Shown here: positions 36,782-46,715 of the stretch, in pieces
Layout of the letters: every line of letters starts with the position of its first letter
Position numbering within the stretch: the stretch's first letter is position 1
Assembly: GCA_900018345.1 (NCBI GenBank)
Contig: FCNA01000028.1
Span: forward strand, 88,080 to 152,079
From: Clostridiales bacterium CHKCI006
GTDB taxonomy: Bacteria; Bacillota_I; Bacilli_A; Erysipelotrichales; Coprobacillaceae
Reading direction: 5' to 3'
Length of the DNA stretch: 64,000 bases
Made by a program: the position numbers and the translations under genes
The notes under the pieces: generated by a model
The model's input: the letters and a program-made list of their open reading frames with translations, nothing else
Database searches by the model: none
What the model was told of the DNA's origin: nothing

Positions 36782-37897
36782 TTATTTTTTGCAGCATACC
36801 GCTAAATCCATCAGTTCGCGTTCACTGACCACTTCACCTGGGTGAGGATGCATGCGAGCTACTTTTTCAAAACGTTGTCTAATTTTAGCTGCCTTCGCCT
36901 GATCATTCTCATAAAGCAGCGCATAGGCAAATTGTGTTCTTAAAACAGAAAGATGACGCTTCATCTTCTTCATCAGCTGTCTAGTCTCACGCGCCTGCCA
37001 GGAGGAAAGATGATCCAAACTGGCGTTGCTGACAAGTTCCACATAGAGCGCATCTGCTTCCAGCAAATGCTTGTATAAGACCGGCACGGCAGAGCTCTTG
37101 TCGGTCAGTCTGGCAACATAAAAGAGAACCGTCGAAAAATCGTGCCTGTCCAATGCCCGGGCTTCTAAAAGCATGAGTGTGGCAGCGCTCATCAATAAGC
37201 TGACATCGTACGTCTTCTCTTCATATGGATCCAGGGGCAGCTCTCCAGGACGCAGCCCTTTGGCAAGCTTTCCGGCAACCATTAATTGCAGATCAAATCC
37301 TTCGATCTCGCTTGGATGGCGCCATATCTCCAGGGCATTTCTACCATCGTTGTTGATGAATGGCGAAGCAGCCGGCAGCGCATTAACCACAGCAAAATAA
37401 AAACCGACCAGACAAAAGATCAGACCAAAGAGCAGCCAATAGGCATTCACAGGCAAAACAACTAGACACAGAAGCATGATAAAACTCGAGGCAAGATTCA
37501 AAATGATCCCACCCAGGTTATATAACAGGTATGGATGTTGATGATGATTTAGGATCGGTGGTAACATCAGGCATTGCCCTGCAGTTCCGCATAGCGCATA
37601 GCGTTTAAGCTTCAAGTGCCCATTCGATCGGGTAAGCACTAATGAAAACAAACGAAACGAGACAAACCGATACCCCGTCAATAACCCAAAAAGAAGATGA
37701 CCTCCCTCATGAACCAGGATCTGAATAGGCAGAGCGATATAAAACGCAAGGCAAATCACTAAGATCAAAGTGAACCAATGCATCCCATCGAATGCCAGGG
37801 ATTCTAAATTAACAAAAAAGCCGAGCATAAAACCAAATAAGAACCCGATGACCATCACTAAAAGAAAACTTAGCACCGGACGAATATACTTTTTCAT
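36782..37897 (-). CDS. M50-type membrane zinc metalloprotease, unknown target
   Basis: 371 residues from the ATG at 37897 (GGAGGAAAA upstream). HEGGH at 63-67 lies in a transmembrane helix after two earlier ones, and about seven hydrophobic segments occupy the first 200 residues, as in site-2 or YUP-like M50 proteases. The last 170 residues are soluble and helical, TPR-like, with no recognised domain. Ends with basic Cys-Cys-Lys-Lys. No clear operon partner. Confidence 0.7.
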   Translation of the reverse strand: MKKYIRPVLSFLLVMVIGFLFGFMLGFFVNLESLAFDGMHWFTLILVICLAFYIALPIQILVHEGGHLLFGLLTGYRFVSFRLFSLVLTRSNGHLKLKRYALCGTAGQCLMLPPILNHHQHPYLLYNLGGIILNLASSFIMLLCLVVLPVNAYWLLFGLIFCLVGFYFAVVNALPAASPFINNDGRNALEIWRHPSEIEGFDLQLMVAGKLAKGLRPGELPLDPYEEKTYDVSLLMSAATLMLLEARALDRHDFSTVLFYVARLTDKSSAVPVLYKHLLEADALYVELVSNASLDHLSSWQARETRQLMKKMKRHLSVLRTQFAYALLYENDQAKAAKIRQRFEKVARMHPHPGEVVSERELMDLAVCCKK

Positions 37898-37920
37898 TTT
37901 TCCTCCATTTGATACCAAAG

Positions 37921-37943
37921 AAAAAAGCTCCCGCAGGAGCTTT
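37921..37943 (-). terminator. Terminator after tsf
   Basis: Stem AAAGCTCC/GGAGCTTT with a 4-nt loop and a T6 tract on the minus strand, 7 bp after the tsf stop. Confidence 0.85.
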
Positions 37944-37950
37944 GCCATTC

Positions 37951-38841
37951 TTATTTATTGGCCATCTGTGCAGCAACTTCTTCTGCAAAGTTCTCTTCAC
38001 GTTTCTGCATACCTTCACCAACAAGGTAACGAACCATTTTGACAACTTTACCATTACCGATGTATTTGCCAACTTTCTGATCTGGATCTTTGATAAAAGC
38101 CTGATCAACTAAGCACATTTCAGCTAAGTTCTTATTTAAACGACCTTCTACCATCTTATGGATGATATTTTCTGGCTTAGGTTTAGCTGCTTTGCTGTTT
38201 TCTTCTAAAGCCTGTGCTTTTAAAACTTCCATCTCACGATCTAAAACCTCAGCTGGGATATCTTCACGAGAAATGTACTGAGGAGCACTTGCTGCAACAT
38301 GCATTGCAACGTCTCTTGCTTTATTTTCATCAGAACCAGATACTAAAACGACTGCGGTGATCTTACCACCCATATGGCTGTATGCACCAAATACTTCATC
38401 ATCTGCTTTATTTAATACTTCGAAACGACGAAGGCTGATCTTTTCACCGATCTTACCGCTTGCTTCAGCAATCGTGATCTCTAATGTTTTACCGTTAACA
38501 TCGATAGCTAAAGCTTCTTCCATCGTTGCTGGTTTGTTTTCACGAATGACATTAACAACAGTCTGTACTAAATCTTTGAATTCCTGGTTTTTAGCTACGA
38601 AGTCTGTTTCAGAGTTCACTTCTACGATTGCAGCTACATTTCCTTCTACAGAGAAAGCGGTTAATCCTTCTGCAGCAATACGGTCGGCTTTCTTAGCCGC
38701 CTTAGCGATGCCTTTTTCTCTTAACCAGTCGAAAGACTTTTCTAAATCACCGTCGCAAGCTTCCAGTGCTTTTTTGCAGTCCATCATTCCGGCACCTGTT
38801 TTTTCGCGTAATTCTTTGACTAATTTTGCAGATACTGCCAT
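37951..38841 (-). CDS. tsf: Elongation factor Ts
   Basis: 296 residues. N-terminal UBA-like domain [19 protein letters not shown] and the EF-Tu-binding [10 protein letters not shown] motif (about 81-90) are present, with two core subdomains. Nucleotide exchange factor for EF-Tu. AGGAGG precedes the ATG. Downstream of rpsB, but separated from it by a strong hairpin terminator. Confidence 0.97.
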   Translation of the reverse strand: MAVSAKLVKELREKTGAGMMDCKKALEACDGDLEKSFDWLREKGIAKAAKKADRIAAEGLTAFSVEGNVAAIVEVNSETDFVAKNQEFKDLVQTVVNVIRENKPATMEEALAIDVNGKTLEITIAEASGKIGEKISLRRFEVLNKADDEVFGAYSHMGGKITAVVLVSGSDENKARDVAMHVAASAPQYISREDIPAEVLDREMEVLKAQALEENSKAAKPKPENIIHKMVEGRLNKNLAEMCLVDQAFIKDPDQKVGKYIGNGKVVKMVRYLVGEGMQKREENFAEEVAAQMANK

Positions 38842-38868
38842 GTTTTTTTCCTCCTATATATCTTGTTT

Positions 38869-38896
38869 AAAAAAAGGGAAGAAAACCTTCTTCCCT
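38869..38896 (-). terminator. Intrinsic terminator between rpsB and tsf
   Basis: Perfect 8-bp stem GGGAAGAA/TTCTTCCC with a 4-nt loop (38876-38895) and T7 on the minus strand. It should reduce tsf transcription relative to rpsB if tsf has no promoter of its own. Confidence 0.8.
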
Positions 38897-38915
38897 CTAA
38901 ACAACCTGAGATTGC

Positions 38916-39815
38916 TTATTCAGCTTGTGCTTTGTCAGCAGGTTTTTCGTTGTTGTCTTTGCTGTTATTGTTGTTATTGTTATTGTTTCTAGGATTATTT
39001 CTAGGACGACGAGGACGGTCATCACGATAACGAGGTGCACGTCTTCTTTCGTTGGCACTATCAACAGATGCCACTGCATCACTCATAGAAACTTCTTTAT
39101 CATCTTCATCTTTTGCATATGCGTAAACTAAGTTACCGCCTTTAGCTTCAACGATGGCATCAGCCATAGCACCAACGATCAGACGTACAGCACGGATCGC
39201 ATCATCGTTTGCTGGGATAACATAATCCACATCGTCAGGATCACAGTTTGTATCAACGATACCGAAAACAGGGATTCCTAATTTTCTAGCTTCAGCAACA
39301 GCATTGTGTTCAACCTTAGGGTCAACGACGAATAATGCGTTAGGAATACGACGCATTTCCTTGATACCACCTAAGTTCTTTTCCAGTTTAGCTGCTTCTT
39401 TTCTTAACAGTATGACTTCTTTTTTAGGTAATACATCAAAAGTGCCATCGCTTTCCATTTTTTCTAATTCTTTTAATCTCTTAATACGTTTCTGGATGGT
39501 TTTGAAGTTTGTTAACGTACCACCTAACCAACGGCTGTTCACATAGAATGAACCAGAACGTACAGCTTCTTCCATCACTGCTTCCTGAGCTTGTTTTTTC
39601 GTACCAACGAACAAAACTTTTCCGCCTTTAGCAGCAATGGCATTCATTGCTTTGTAAGCTTCTTCGATCTTCTTAGAAGATTTCTGTAAGTCAATAATGT
39701 AGATACCATTTCTGGCAGTGAAGATGTATGGAGCCATTTTAGGGTTCCATCTTTTTGTCTGGTGACCAAAATGAACACCGACTTCTAACAGTTTTTTCAT
39801 TGAAACAACAGTCAT
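38916..39815 (-). CDS. rpsB: 30S ribosomal protein S2 with Asn-rich C-terminal tail
   Basis: 299 residues. The S2 core is complete: [19 protein letters not shown] at the N-terminus, INSRWLGG-like [17 protein letters not shown], and [19 protein letters not shown]. After about residue 240 comes a basic and Asn-rich tail with [15 protein letters not shown] and eight consecutive Asn, ending [10 protein letters not shown]2 proteins of about 250 residues are normal, so the tail is an extension. AAGGAGG precedes the ATG. Confidence 0.96.
   Translation of the reverse strand: MTVVSMKKLLEVGVHFGHQTKRWNPKMAPYIFTARNGIYIIDLQKSSKKIEEAYKAMNAIAAKGGKVLFVGTKKQAQEAVMEEAVRSGSFYVNSRWLGGTLTNFKTIQKRIKRLKELEKMESDGTFDVLPKKEVILLRKEAAKLEKNLGGIKEMRRIPNALFVVDPKVEHNAVAEARKLGIPVFGIVDTNCDPDDVDYVIPANDDAIRAVRLIVGAMADAIVEAKGGNLVYAYAKDEDDKEVSMSDAVASVDSANERRRAPRYRDDRPRRPRNNPRNNNNNNNNSKDNNEKPADKAQAE
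38964..38987 (-). repeat. AAC/AAT codon repeat encoding eight Asn in S2
   Basis: Eight consecutive asparagine codons mixing AAC and AAT. The low-complexity tract can expand or contract by slippage in whole codons without breaking rpsB. Confidence 0.85.
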
Positions 39816-39842
39816 GTTTGTTTCCTCCTTCTTTTGTTTTTT

Positions 39843-39918
39843 CCTCCATTACTTCTACCATAAGCCACCCGTAGGCACACGACTCAGGCACTAAGTAATG
39901 TGTGTATTTGAAACACCT
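39843..39918 (-). promoter_or_regulatory. Structured rpsB leader (candidate autoregulatory site)
   Basis: In the leftward transcript an 8-bp helix CATTACTT/AAGTAATG (39893-39900 with 39847-39854) closes a 38-nt domain with inner GCC/GGC pairing. It ends directly at the first of two ribosome-binding-like purine runs upstream of rpsB. Structured leaders that bind their own protein are common for r-protein operons; S2 control is known in other bacteria. Class membership here is inference. Confidence 0.5.
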
Positions 39919-39923
39919 CGCCT

Positions 39924-39952
39924 ATTTTACCATAGATTCAGCTTACTGACAA
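39924..39952 (-). promoter_or_regulatory. rpsB promoter
   Basis: Minus-strand -35 TTGTCA (39947-39952), 17-bp spacer, -10 TAAAAT (39924-39929) preceded by TGG. The stretch GAATCTATGGTA around the -10 is also present in the rpsP promoter. Confidence 0.8.
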
Positions 39953-39963
39953 GTTTTTTTTAC

Positions 39964-40878
39964 TTATTCTTCCTCTTTTTCCGTCTTGGCTAAAGGATGG
40001 GTCTGTAAATACGTCTGTTTTAACTTTTCCATGGAGATATGCGTATAAATTTGTGTGGTGGAAAGCGAGGCATGCCCCAGCATCTCCTGCACAAAACGAA
40101 TATCAGCACCATGATCCAGCAAGGTTGAAGCAAAGGTGTGACGCAAAGCATGGGGATGGATGTGCCGACCCAGCCCTGCTTTCAGGCTCGTGCGATCCAA
40201 AATATCGCGCAGTCCGCGCGTCGTCAGCGGCTTACCGCGCTGATTCACGAAAACCACATCATGATTTTCCCCATTAGCAAGCATGATATTTTCACGCGCT
40301 TCTGTAACGTAGCTCATCAGCCACTGCTGGCAATAAGGATGAAAAGGCACCAGACGTTCCTTCTTTCCCTTACCGAGAACATGAACCAAACAGGCATTAA
40401 GATCCAGATTGGCAAGGCGCAGTTCCACGACCTCACTTGCTCTCAGTCCACTGGCATACATCAATTCCAGCATCGCCTTATTACGGATCCCCAGATCAGT
40501 ATGTGTGTCGATGTGATCGAGCAGCAGTTCAACCTCATCCTCATAAAGAAAATCAGGATTCTGACGCTTTTGCTTAGGTGCATGGATCAAGAGAAAAGGA
40601 TTATCATTGATCAACTTCTCCTCCAAAAGGTAATCATAGAAGCTGCGCAGGCTGGAAAGCTTGCGAGCGATCGTGGATGGTTCCAACGCACGGTCATAAA
40701 GTTCGCTTAAAAACCCTCTGAGCATCGTATAATCGACCTCATCAAAATCGCCGATAGCCTCTGTTTCCAAATAAGCCTGAAATTCCTCGATGTCACGTCG
40801 ATAAGCTTCAACCGTATGTTCCGAATAACGCTTTTGTTTAGCTATGACGGTAAGGAAAGCCTGGATCTTCTCATTCAT
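39964..40878 (-). CDS. xerC: Tyrosine recombinase XerC
   Basis: 304 residues from the ATG at 40878; an in-frame TTG at 40881 is also possible. N-terminal SAM-like core-binding domain (about 1-90), then catalytic residues: Arg in ASGLRASEV (about 148), Lys in [28 protein letters not shown] and the nucleophile Tyr in QIYTHIS (about 278). Resolves chromosome dimers at dif. Position after trmFO matches codV/xerC of B. subtilis, which favours XerC over XerD. Overlaps the trmFO end by 8 bp. Confidence 0.88.
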   Translation of the reverse strand: MNEKIQAFLTVIAKQKRYSEHTVEAYRRDIEEFQAYLETEAIGDFDEVDYTMLRGFLSELYDRALEPSTIARKLSSLRSFYDYLLEEKLINDNPFLLIHAPKQKRQNPDFLYEDEVELLLDHIDTHTDLGIRNKAMLELMYASGLRASEVVELRLANLDLNACLVHVLGKGKKERLVPFHPYCQQWLMSYVTEARENIMLANGENHDVVFVNQRGKPLTTRGLRDILDRTSLKAGLGRHIHPHALRHTFASTLLDHGADIRFVQEMLGHASLSTTQIYTHISMEKLKQTYLQTHPLAKTEKEEE

Positions 40879-42175
40879 CAACGCGTTTCACTTCCTGCTC
40901 CAAGCAACACAGGGCACGCGCGGCATAAGCCTGCTTGCGTTCTTTTTTCTTAACCTTTGTGGCAAGATCAGGAAGGATGCCAAAATTTGCTTTCATCGGC
41001 TGAAAATTCGTCGCCGAAGCATGCGTAATATAATGCGCAAGCGACCCCATGACCAGTTCCCGGTCAAAAACATGAGGTGTCTTCCCAGCTAGATAACGCG
41101 CCATATTGATGCCTGCCATGATCCCGCTGGCTGCCGATTCAACGTATCCTTCCACCCCGGTCATCTGTCCGGCAAAATAAAGATCCTCACGCCATTTGGC
41201 CTGAAAAGTCGGTTCTAAAAAGAGCGGTGAACAGATAAAACTGTTGCGATGCATGACACCATAACGCACGATCTTGGCATTTTCTAATCCCGGAATCATC
41301 TGAATGATCTTTTTTTGCCACGGCCAGGTAAGATGTGTCTGGAAACCAACAATATTATAAAGGCTGGCACTGGCATTGTCCTGACGCAGTTGAACAACAG
41401 CATATGGTCGACTGCCATCCGGACGATTAAGTCCGACCGGTTTCATCGGTCCAAAAAGCAAGGTCTGCTTTCCGCGTCTAGCCATTTCCTCAAACGGCAT
41501 ACAGCCTTCAAAGAATTTCTCTTCAAAATCCTTCGGTTTGACCACCTCAGCTGACATCAGAGCCTCATAAAAGGCGTCAAATTGAGCTTCGTCCATCGGG
41601 CAATTGATATATTCCGCTTCCCCCTTATCGTAACGGGATTTATAATAAGCAACCGAAAAATCAATGCTGTCCTTCGTAATGATCGGTGCAGCCGCATCAA
41701 AGAAGTAAAAATAATCTTCACCTAGCTGCTTGGCAATATCTGCACTCAATGACGGTGCCGTCAAAGGACCGGAAGCCAGGATACATGGGCCCTTAGGGAT
41801 CGTGGTAACTTCCTCATGAACGATTTCAACCAGCGGATCTTCTTCGATTGCCTTTGTCACCGCTTGAGAAAAGCCATGGCGATCCACCGCCAGGCTGCCG
41901 CCCGAAGGCACGGCATGCTCCCGCGCTTTGCGAATAATGAGACTGTCGAAGGCCTCCATCTCCTTTTTAAGCACGCCGACCGCGTTTTCAAGACTATCAG
42001 AGCGTAAGGAGTTGGAACAGACCAGCTCGGCAAAATCAGCCGTATGGTGAGCTGGACTAGTTACCTTGGGCCGCATTTCATATAATCTTACCGGAATATT
42101 TCGTTTCGTTAACTGATGGCAGGCTTCAACTCCGGCGAGTCCTGCTCCTACTACTGTTACTTTTTGTTCTGTCAT
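40871..42175 (-). CDS. trmFO: Methylenetetrahydrofolate--tRNA-(uracil-5-)-methyltransferase TrmFO
   Basis: 434 residues, FAD/folate-dependent enzyme making m5U54 in tRNA. FAD-binding [15 protein letters not shown] at the N-terminus, [13 protein letters not shown], and [22 protein letters not shown] cut short here near the C-terminus. Follows topA by 38 bp, the conserved topA-trmFO-xerC order. Confidence 0.95.
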   Translation of the reverse strand: MTEQKVTVVGAGLAGVEACHQLTKRNIPVRLYEMRPKVTSPAHHTADFAELVCSNSLRSDSLENAVGVLKKEMEAFDSLIIRKAREHAVPSGGSLAVDRHGFSQAVTKAIEEDPLVEIVHEEVTTIPKGPCILASGPLTAPSLSADIAKQLGEDYFYFFDAAAPIITKDSIDFSVAYYKSRYDKGEAEYINCPMDEAQFDAFYEALMSAEVVKPKDFEEKFFEGCMPFEEMARRGKQTLLFGPMKPVGLNRPDGSRPYAVVQLRQDNASASLYNIVGFQTHLTWPWQKKIIQMIPGLENAKIVRYGVMHRNSFICSPLFLEPTFQAKWREDLYFAGQMTGVEGYVESAASGIMAGINMARYLAGKTPHVFDRELVMGSLAHYITHASATNFQPMKANFGILPDLATKVKKKERKQAYAARALCCLEQEVKRVDE

Positions 42176-42213
42176 GAACCGTCTACCTTTCCTTGCTGGA
42201 AAAAGACGATCAA

Positions 42214-44331
42214 CTATGCTTCATCGTCTTTTTTAGCCATCTTCTTTACATTTCCAATAATGGTCTTACATTTTGGATAATTTCCGCAAGCATAAAAGTC
42301 TCCGAAGCGACCATGCTTGATCACAACCGGTCCGCCGCAATTCGGACAGGTCATGCCCTCAACCACCTGAGGTGGTTCCTTTTTCTTATTGTTGCCTTTG
42401 ATATAATGGCATTCCGGATAGTTGCTGCATGCTTCAAAACGTCCGTAACGGCCATGTTTATAGACCATTGGACTGCCGCATTCCGGACAATTTTCTCCTG
42501 TATACTCCAGTTTGCTTTCATCTTTTTTGATGTAATCGCAATTCGGATAATTACTGCAGGCCACGAAGGTACCATAACGACCATGGCGTTCTACCAGCTC
42601 ATGCCCGCATTTAGGACAGATCTCTCCGGTCTTTTTCGCCTCAATCTTCTCCATATTGGCATAAGCATTCTCTAAGAGCGGTTCAAACTTATCATCAAAC
42701 TGCTTCAGTGCGGTTTCATAATCGTTCTCACCTTCAGCAATCTCATCAAGTTCATGTTCCATTTGTGCCGTGTAAGTCACGTTGATGATATCTGCAAAAT
42801 AGTTCGCCAGCTGATCATTGGTCAGGATCCCTGTTTCCGTCGGATAAAAAGCTTTTTCTTTCAGTTCAACATAACCGCGTGTCTGGATCGTGTCAATGAT
42901 ACTGGCATATGTGCTTGGACGGCCAATGCCCTTTTCCTCCAGTTCTTTGATCAGACGCGCTTCAGTATAGCGAGCAGGCGGTTTTGTGAAATGCTGAGAA
43001 GGTGTCACGGATAGACTTTCCAGCAGTTCACCCTGCTCTAAAACCGGCAATAATTCATTTTTAGACTGCTCATACTGTCCGTAAAGCTTCAAATAACCAT
43101 CAAAGGTCTGTACCTGTCCGCTGGCTTTAAAGGTATGACCGCGATTATCCAGCTCAAGCGTGGTTGCATCAAATTTGGCAGCCGCCATCAGACTGGAAAC
43201 CGCTCTGGCATAGATCAGGCGGTATAAGCGCAGTTCATCCCGCTTCAAAAACGCACTGAGGCTCTCCGGTGTTCGCAGGACACTGGTTGGACGAATGGCT
43301 TCATGGGCATCCTGCACATTTTCAGTCCGCTTACTTGTCTTTGCACGTCCCATATACTTTTTACCATAATTGGATTCAATATAATCCAGGGCATCATGGA
43401 CAAAGCCCTCACTCAAACGAACAGAGTCCGTACGCATATACGTGATCAGACCGACCGTTTCATTTTCGAGATCGACCCCTTCGTACAGCTTCTGAGCGAG
43501 CGTCATCGTCTTTTTAGCGGAGAAGCCAAGCTTGGTGCTCGCTTCCTGCTGCAGTGTTGAGGTTATAAACGGCGGTTTCGATTCACGTCTGCGCTGCGTT
43601 TTTTTCAGACTGGCTACACAGAACTGGCGGTCAAGCGCCTCATGGATCGCTTTTGCTTCCGCTTCATTCTTGATTTTCGCCTTTTTACCCTGAATTTTGG
43701 TTAATTCGGCTTCAAAAGGAATGCCGTCCTTTTCAAACTTCGCTTTGATCTCCCAATATTCCTCAGGTTTGAACTTTTCAATTTCTCGTTCACGATCAAC
43801 AATCAGCTTCAAAGCCACCGACTGCACGCGTCCGGCTGACTTTGATTTGATCTTGCTGCGTAAAAGCTTGGATAATTTAAACCCGATGATCCGGTCTAAA
43901 ACACGACGCGTCTCTTGCGAACGAACTAGATTCTGATCGATCGTTCGCGGATGAGCGATGGCCTCCAGTACCGCATCCTTGGTGACCTCATGGAAAACCA
44001 CACGATTCTTCTGTGTCTGATCCAACCCAAGGATCTCGGCCAGATGCCAGGAAATCGCCTCACCTTCACGATCGGGGTCGGTCGCCAGCAGAACATCATC
44101 GACTTTCTTGACCTCTGCCTTTAACTCTTTGACTACGTCTTTCTTATCTTTATTAATCACATACTTAGGTTGAAAATGATTCTCAATATCCACCCCAAGG
44201 CCGTCTTTTCCGCTTGTGGCTAAATCACGCACATGACCTTTTGATGAAGTGACAATATAATCTTTTCCCAAGTATTTACCAATCGTTTTTGATTTGGATG
44301 GTGACTCTACAATCACTAACTTTTTTGTCAT
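42214..44331 (-). CDS. topA: DNA topoisomerase I
   Basis: 705 residues, type IA. Toprim domain starts [18 protein letters not shown] with the metal site [12 protein letters not shown]; the catalytic Tyr lies in [14 protein letters not shown] (about 297). Three C-terminal C4 zinc fingers are visible ([24 protein letters not shown], each followed by a GRYG/GRFG stretch and a second Cys pair). Relaxes negative supercoils. Confidence 0.97.
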   Translation of the reverse strand: MTKKLVIVESPSKSKTIGKYLGKDYIVTSSKGHVRDLATSGKDGLGVDIENHFQPKYVINKDKKDVVKELKAEVKKVDDVLLATDPDREGEAISWHLAEILGLDQTQKNRVVFHEVTKDAVLEAIAHPRTIDQNLVRSQETRRVLDRIIGFKLSKLLRSKIKSKSAGRVQSVALKLIVDREREIEKFKPEEYWEIKAKFEKDGIPFEAELTKIQGKKAKIKNEAEAKAIHEALDRQFCVASLKKTQRRRESKPPFITSTLQQEASTKLGFSAKKTMTLAQKLYEGVDLENETVGLITYMRTDSVRLSEGFVHDALDYIESNYGKKYMGRAKTSKRTENVQDAHEAIRPTSVLRTPESLSAFLKRDELRLYRLIYARAVSSLMAAAKFDATTLELDNRGHTFKASGQVQTFDGYLKLYGQYEQSKNELLPVLEQGELLESLSVTPSQHFTKPPARYTEARLIKELEEKGIGRPSTYASIIDTIQTRGYVELKEKAFYPTETGILTNDQLANYFADIINVTYTAQMEHELDEIAEGENDYETALKQFDDKFEPLLENAYANMEKIEAKKTGEICPKCGHELVERHGRYGTFVACSNYPNCDYIKKDESKLEYTGENCPECGSPMVYKHGRYGRFEACSNYPECHYIKGNNKKKEPPQVVEGMTCPNCGGPVVIKHGRFGDFYACGNYPKCKTIIGNVKKMAKKDDEA

Positions 44332-44386
44332 GACATCGCCTCCTATATCACGCTACTATTATTGATGTTTTTTCTTCGCTTGTCAA

Positions 44387-45157
44387 TCATTTTATTTTTT
44401 GGATTTCAAATGTCAGCTCTTCTTCAAGCCTTTTTGGATCATCCAGGAGAATGGCACCATCTCTGATCAACTGCAGCGTTCCCTCCGGATCACCGATACG
44501 ACAAGGCAGGGCATAGACCGATTTGCCTTGATCAAGTGCATGGCCCACGGTCGTCATCGTCCCGCTTTTGGCCTTGGCCTGCACAACCACCAACGCCTGC
44601 CCCAACCCGGCAACCAGACGATTGCGCCAGGGAAAATAATGTTTGCGAGGTGCCAGATCCAACGGATACTCACTCATGACAAGACCATCCACTTTGAGCC
44701 TCTCATAAAGCGCTCTGTTACAGGCTGGATAACAATAATCGATCCCACACCCCAAAACCGCAATCGTACGATCAAGCCCTGCCCCCTGATGGGCACAGGT
44801 ATCAATGCCTTTGGCCATCCCGCTGACAATGACAAAGCGGTCACTCAGGTCATGTGCAAATGCATACGCCATGCGGCGCCCATAATCCGTTGGTTTACGC
44901 ATGCCCACCATTGCCAGCATCGGCTCCTTCACTAATTCCCAATTTCCATAATAAAACAGGACGAAGGGTGGATGGGGAATCTGTTTCAAACATGCCGGAT
45001 AATCGTCACTGACCAGCGTCGTCCACTGCATATGCAAGCGATCAAGCGTAGAACGCATGGTCATGGGATCAGGTCTTTCCTTTCGCTGTAGTGCTTCAAA
45101 AATCTGACGGTAATGGCCTTTATAATGCACGGCCAGATATACCAGCAACTCTTCCAT
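44387..45157 (-). CDS. dprA: DNA-processing protein DprA (short form)
   Basis: 256 residues. Rossmann-like DprA core with MVGMRKPTDYGRRMA, VSGMAKGIDTCAHQGA, AVLGCGID and GLGQALVVVQAKAKSGTM. Loads RecA on incoming ssDNA in transformation. Shorter than usual (about 290-370): the N-terminal part is small and the C-terminal winged helix is absent. GAGGTGAGC precedes the ATG. Upstream of topA, as in B. subtilis. Confidence 0.92.
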   Translation of the reverse strand: MEELLVYLAVHYKGHYRQIFEALQRKERPDPMTMRSTLDRLHMQWTTLVSDDYPACLKQIPHPPFVLFYYGNWELVKEPMLAMVGMRKPTDYGRRMAYAFAHDLSDRFVIVSGMAKGIDTCAHQGAGLDRTIAVLGCGIDYCYPACNRALYERLKVDGLVMSEYPLDLAPRKHYFPWRNRLVAGLGQALVVVQAKAKSGTMTTVGHALDQGKSVYALPCRIGDPEGTLQLIRDGAILLDDPKRLEEELTFEIQKIK

Positions 45158-45210
45158 TAATGCTCACCTCATTCTATTATCCTGCCTTCAAGTTCAAAAC
45201 ACTTGAAAAT

Positions 45211-45233
45211 AAAAAAGGGAAACCTAAGTTTCC
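45211..45233 (-). terminator. Terminator after rnhB
   Basis: Stem GGAAAC/GTTTCC with a 4-nt loop and T6 on the minus strand; it contains the rnhB stop codon. Confidence 0.75.
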
Positions 45234-45856
45234 TCAAATAACGACAGTTGAGCATGCAACGCTTCCTGTACCGGACGATAGCTGCGCCGGTGGATCGGAC
45301 AGGGTCCGTATTTTGACAGGGCCTCTTTATGAGCCTTCGTCACATAACCCTTATGCTTCGCAAAACCATACATAGGATAAATGGCATCGTACTGATCCAT
45401 CAGACGATCACGGTAGACCTTCGCTAAAATGCTTGCGGCTGCAATCGTGATACTTTTATGATCGCCTTTGATCAATGATATTTCCCGCCAGTCACTTTCG
45501 TATAGCCGCATCGCATCGGTAAGCACCGCTTGCGGCACAGGATCAAGCGCCCGCAGGCAATCCGTCATGCCTCTTCGACTGGCTTCATAAATATTGATCC
45601 GATCGATCACTTCGGGCTCAATGACCTGAATACAAAAACTGATTGCATCCTGCGTGATCACATCAAAGAGCGCCTCGCGTTTTTTGGCACTCAGTTTTTT
45701 TGAATCGTCAATATCGGGATGGGTGTAGCCCGGCGGCAGCATCACTGCTGCCACTACCAGCGGACCGGCCATGGGACCACGTCCTGCTTCATCTGTTCCG
45801 GCAATCCAATGATCCCCCAGCGCTCTCAATAAATCTTCAAAAACCGTATTATGCAT
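45224..45856 (-). CDS. rnhB: Ribonuclease HII
   Basis: 210 residues from the ATG at 45856; the frame extends further up but only inside rbgA. Catalytic DEAGRG at 22-27, KGDHKSITIAAASILAKVYRD and the C-terminal YGPCPIHRRSY are typical. Removes ribonucleotides from DNA-RNA hybrids. Overlaps the end of rbgA by 8 bp. Confidence 0.95.
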   Translation of the reverse strand: MHNTVFEDLLRALGDHWIAGTDEAGRGPMAGPLVVAAVMLPPGYTHPDIDDSKKLSAKKREALFDVITQDAISFCIQVIEPEVIDRINIYEASRRGMTDCLRALDPVPQAVLTDAMRLYESDWREISLIKGDHKSITIAAASILAKVYRDRLMDQYDAIYPMYGFAKHKGYVTKAHKEALSKYGPCPIHRRSYRPVQEALHAQLSLFEET

Positions 45857-46715
45857 CGTCAGGACGCTCCCAGCTGATCGCACCGAGATTTCCTTTGATC
45901 AAATCATTAAAGAAGAGATCATAAATGCGATCATAGTCAATTTCCTGACGGACCAGGCGAAAATTCTTACGCCGCGAAATTTCCTGGCAGAATTGTTCCA
46001 CCCAGTTCTCCGATGCGATATCCGGTTTGAACCCATAGCGGGCAACCAATGCTTCCGGATACCACTCACAAAGATATTTCAGAGCATAGATGAAAATCTC
46101 ATCTAAAGGCAGGATCGTGTTCTTAATAGAACCGACTAATGCGATATGCATCGCCACCTGCGGATCGTCAAAACGAGGCCAAAGAATGCCCGGTGTATCA
46201 AACAATTCAAAATCATTAGAAATTTTGATGATCTGCTGCGCTTTGGTCACACCCGGACGATCCCCGGTCAGCGTGGCCCGACGTTTTGCCAGCCGGTTGA
46301 TCAGTGTCGACTTCCCTACATTGGGAATACCGACAACCAGCGCACGAACCGGACGCGGCTTCAAACCACGCTGTTTCTCACGTTCCATCTTGTCTTTAAG
46401 TAAACTTTTAGACCGCTGCACGATTTGTTGATAAGCATTGAATCGGGTCAGATCCAGTGACATCGCAGCCGTTCCCTGTTTTTCAAAATGCTTGATCCAG
46501 GCTTCTGTAACCTGCGGGTCTGCCAGATCCTTTTTCGTTAAGATCACTAAATGCGGTTTCTGTTTTTCAATCTCCTGAATGATGGGATTGGAGGATGAGG
46601 CAGGCGCTCTGGCATCGCGAAGCTCAATGATCAAATCGACCAGCTTCACACGCCCTTCGATTTCCCGGCGCGCCTTAGCCATATGGCCGGGATACCAGTG
46701 AATATCCTTAGCCAT
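45849..46715 (-). CDS. rbgA: Ribosome biogenesis GTPase RbgA (YlqF)
   Basis: 288 residues, circularly permuted GTPase: NKKD-equivalent LTKKDLAD (G4) precedes GIPNVGKSTLINRL (G1), and DTPGILWPRF (G3) follows. HWYPGHMAKA at the N-terminus and the C-terminal RNA-binding tail fit YlqF. Required for late 50S assembly. Starts at the stop codon of lepB (TAATG). Confidence 0.96.
   Translation of the reverse strand: MAKDIHWYPGHMAKARREIEGRVKLVDLIIELRDARAPASSSNPIIQEIEKQKPHLVILTKKDLADPQVTEAWIKHFEKQGTAAMSLDLTRFNAYQQIVQRSKSLLKDKMEREKQRGLKPRPVRALVVGIPNVGKSTLINRLAKRRATLTGDRPGVTKAQQIIKISNDFELFDTPGILWPRFDDPQVAMHIALVGSIKNTILPLDEIFIYALKYLCEWYPEALVARYGFKPDIASENWVEQFCQEISRRKNFRLVRQEIDYDRIYDLFFNDLIKGNLGAISWERPDDA

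Noticed and set aside
38964..38987. Possible CRISPR-like or satellite repeat
   Set aside because: It is an in-frame asparagine codon run inside rpsB.
38357..38992. Rightward ORF (211 codons) antisense to tsf and the end of rpsB
   Set aside because: Low-complexity Ser/Leu translation produced by the codon usage of tsf; it spans two genes and a terminator.
40138..40710. Rightward ORF (190 codons) antisense to xerC
   Set aside because: Shadow of xerC, no start signals and no family features.
44399..44935. Rightward ORF (178 codons) antisense to dprA
   Set aside because: Shadow of dprA, His/Cys-rich by chance.
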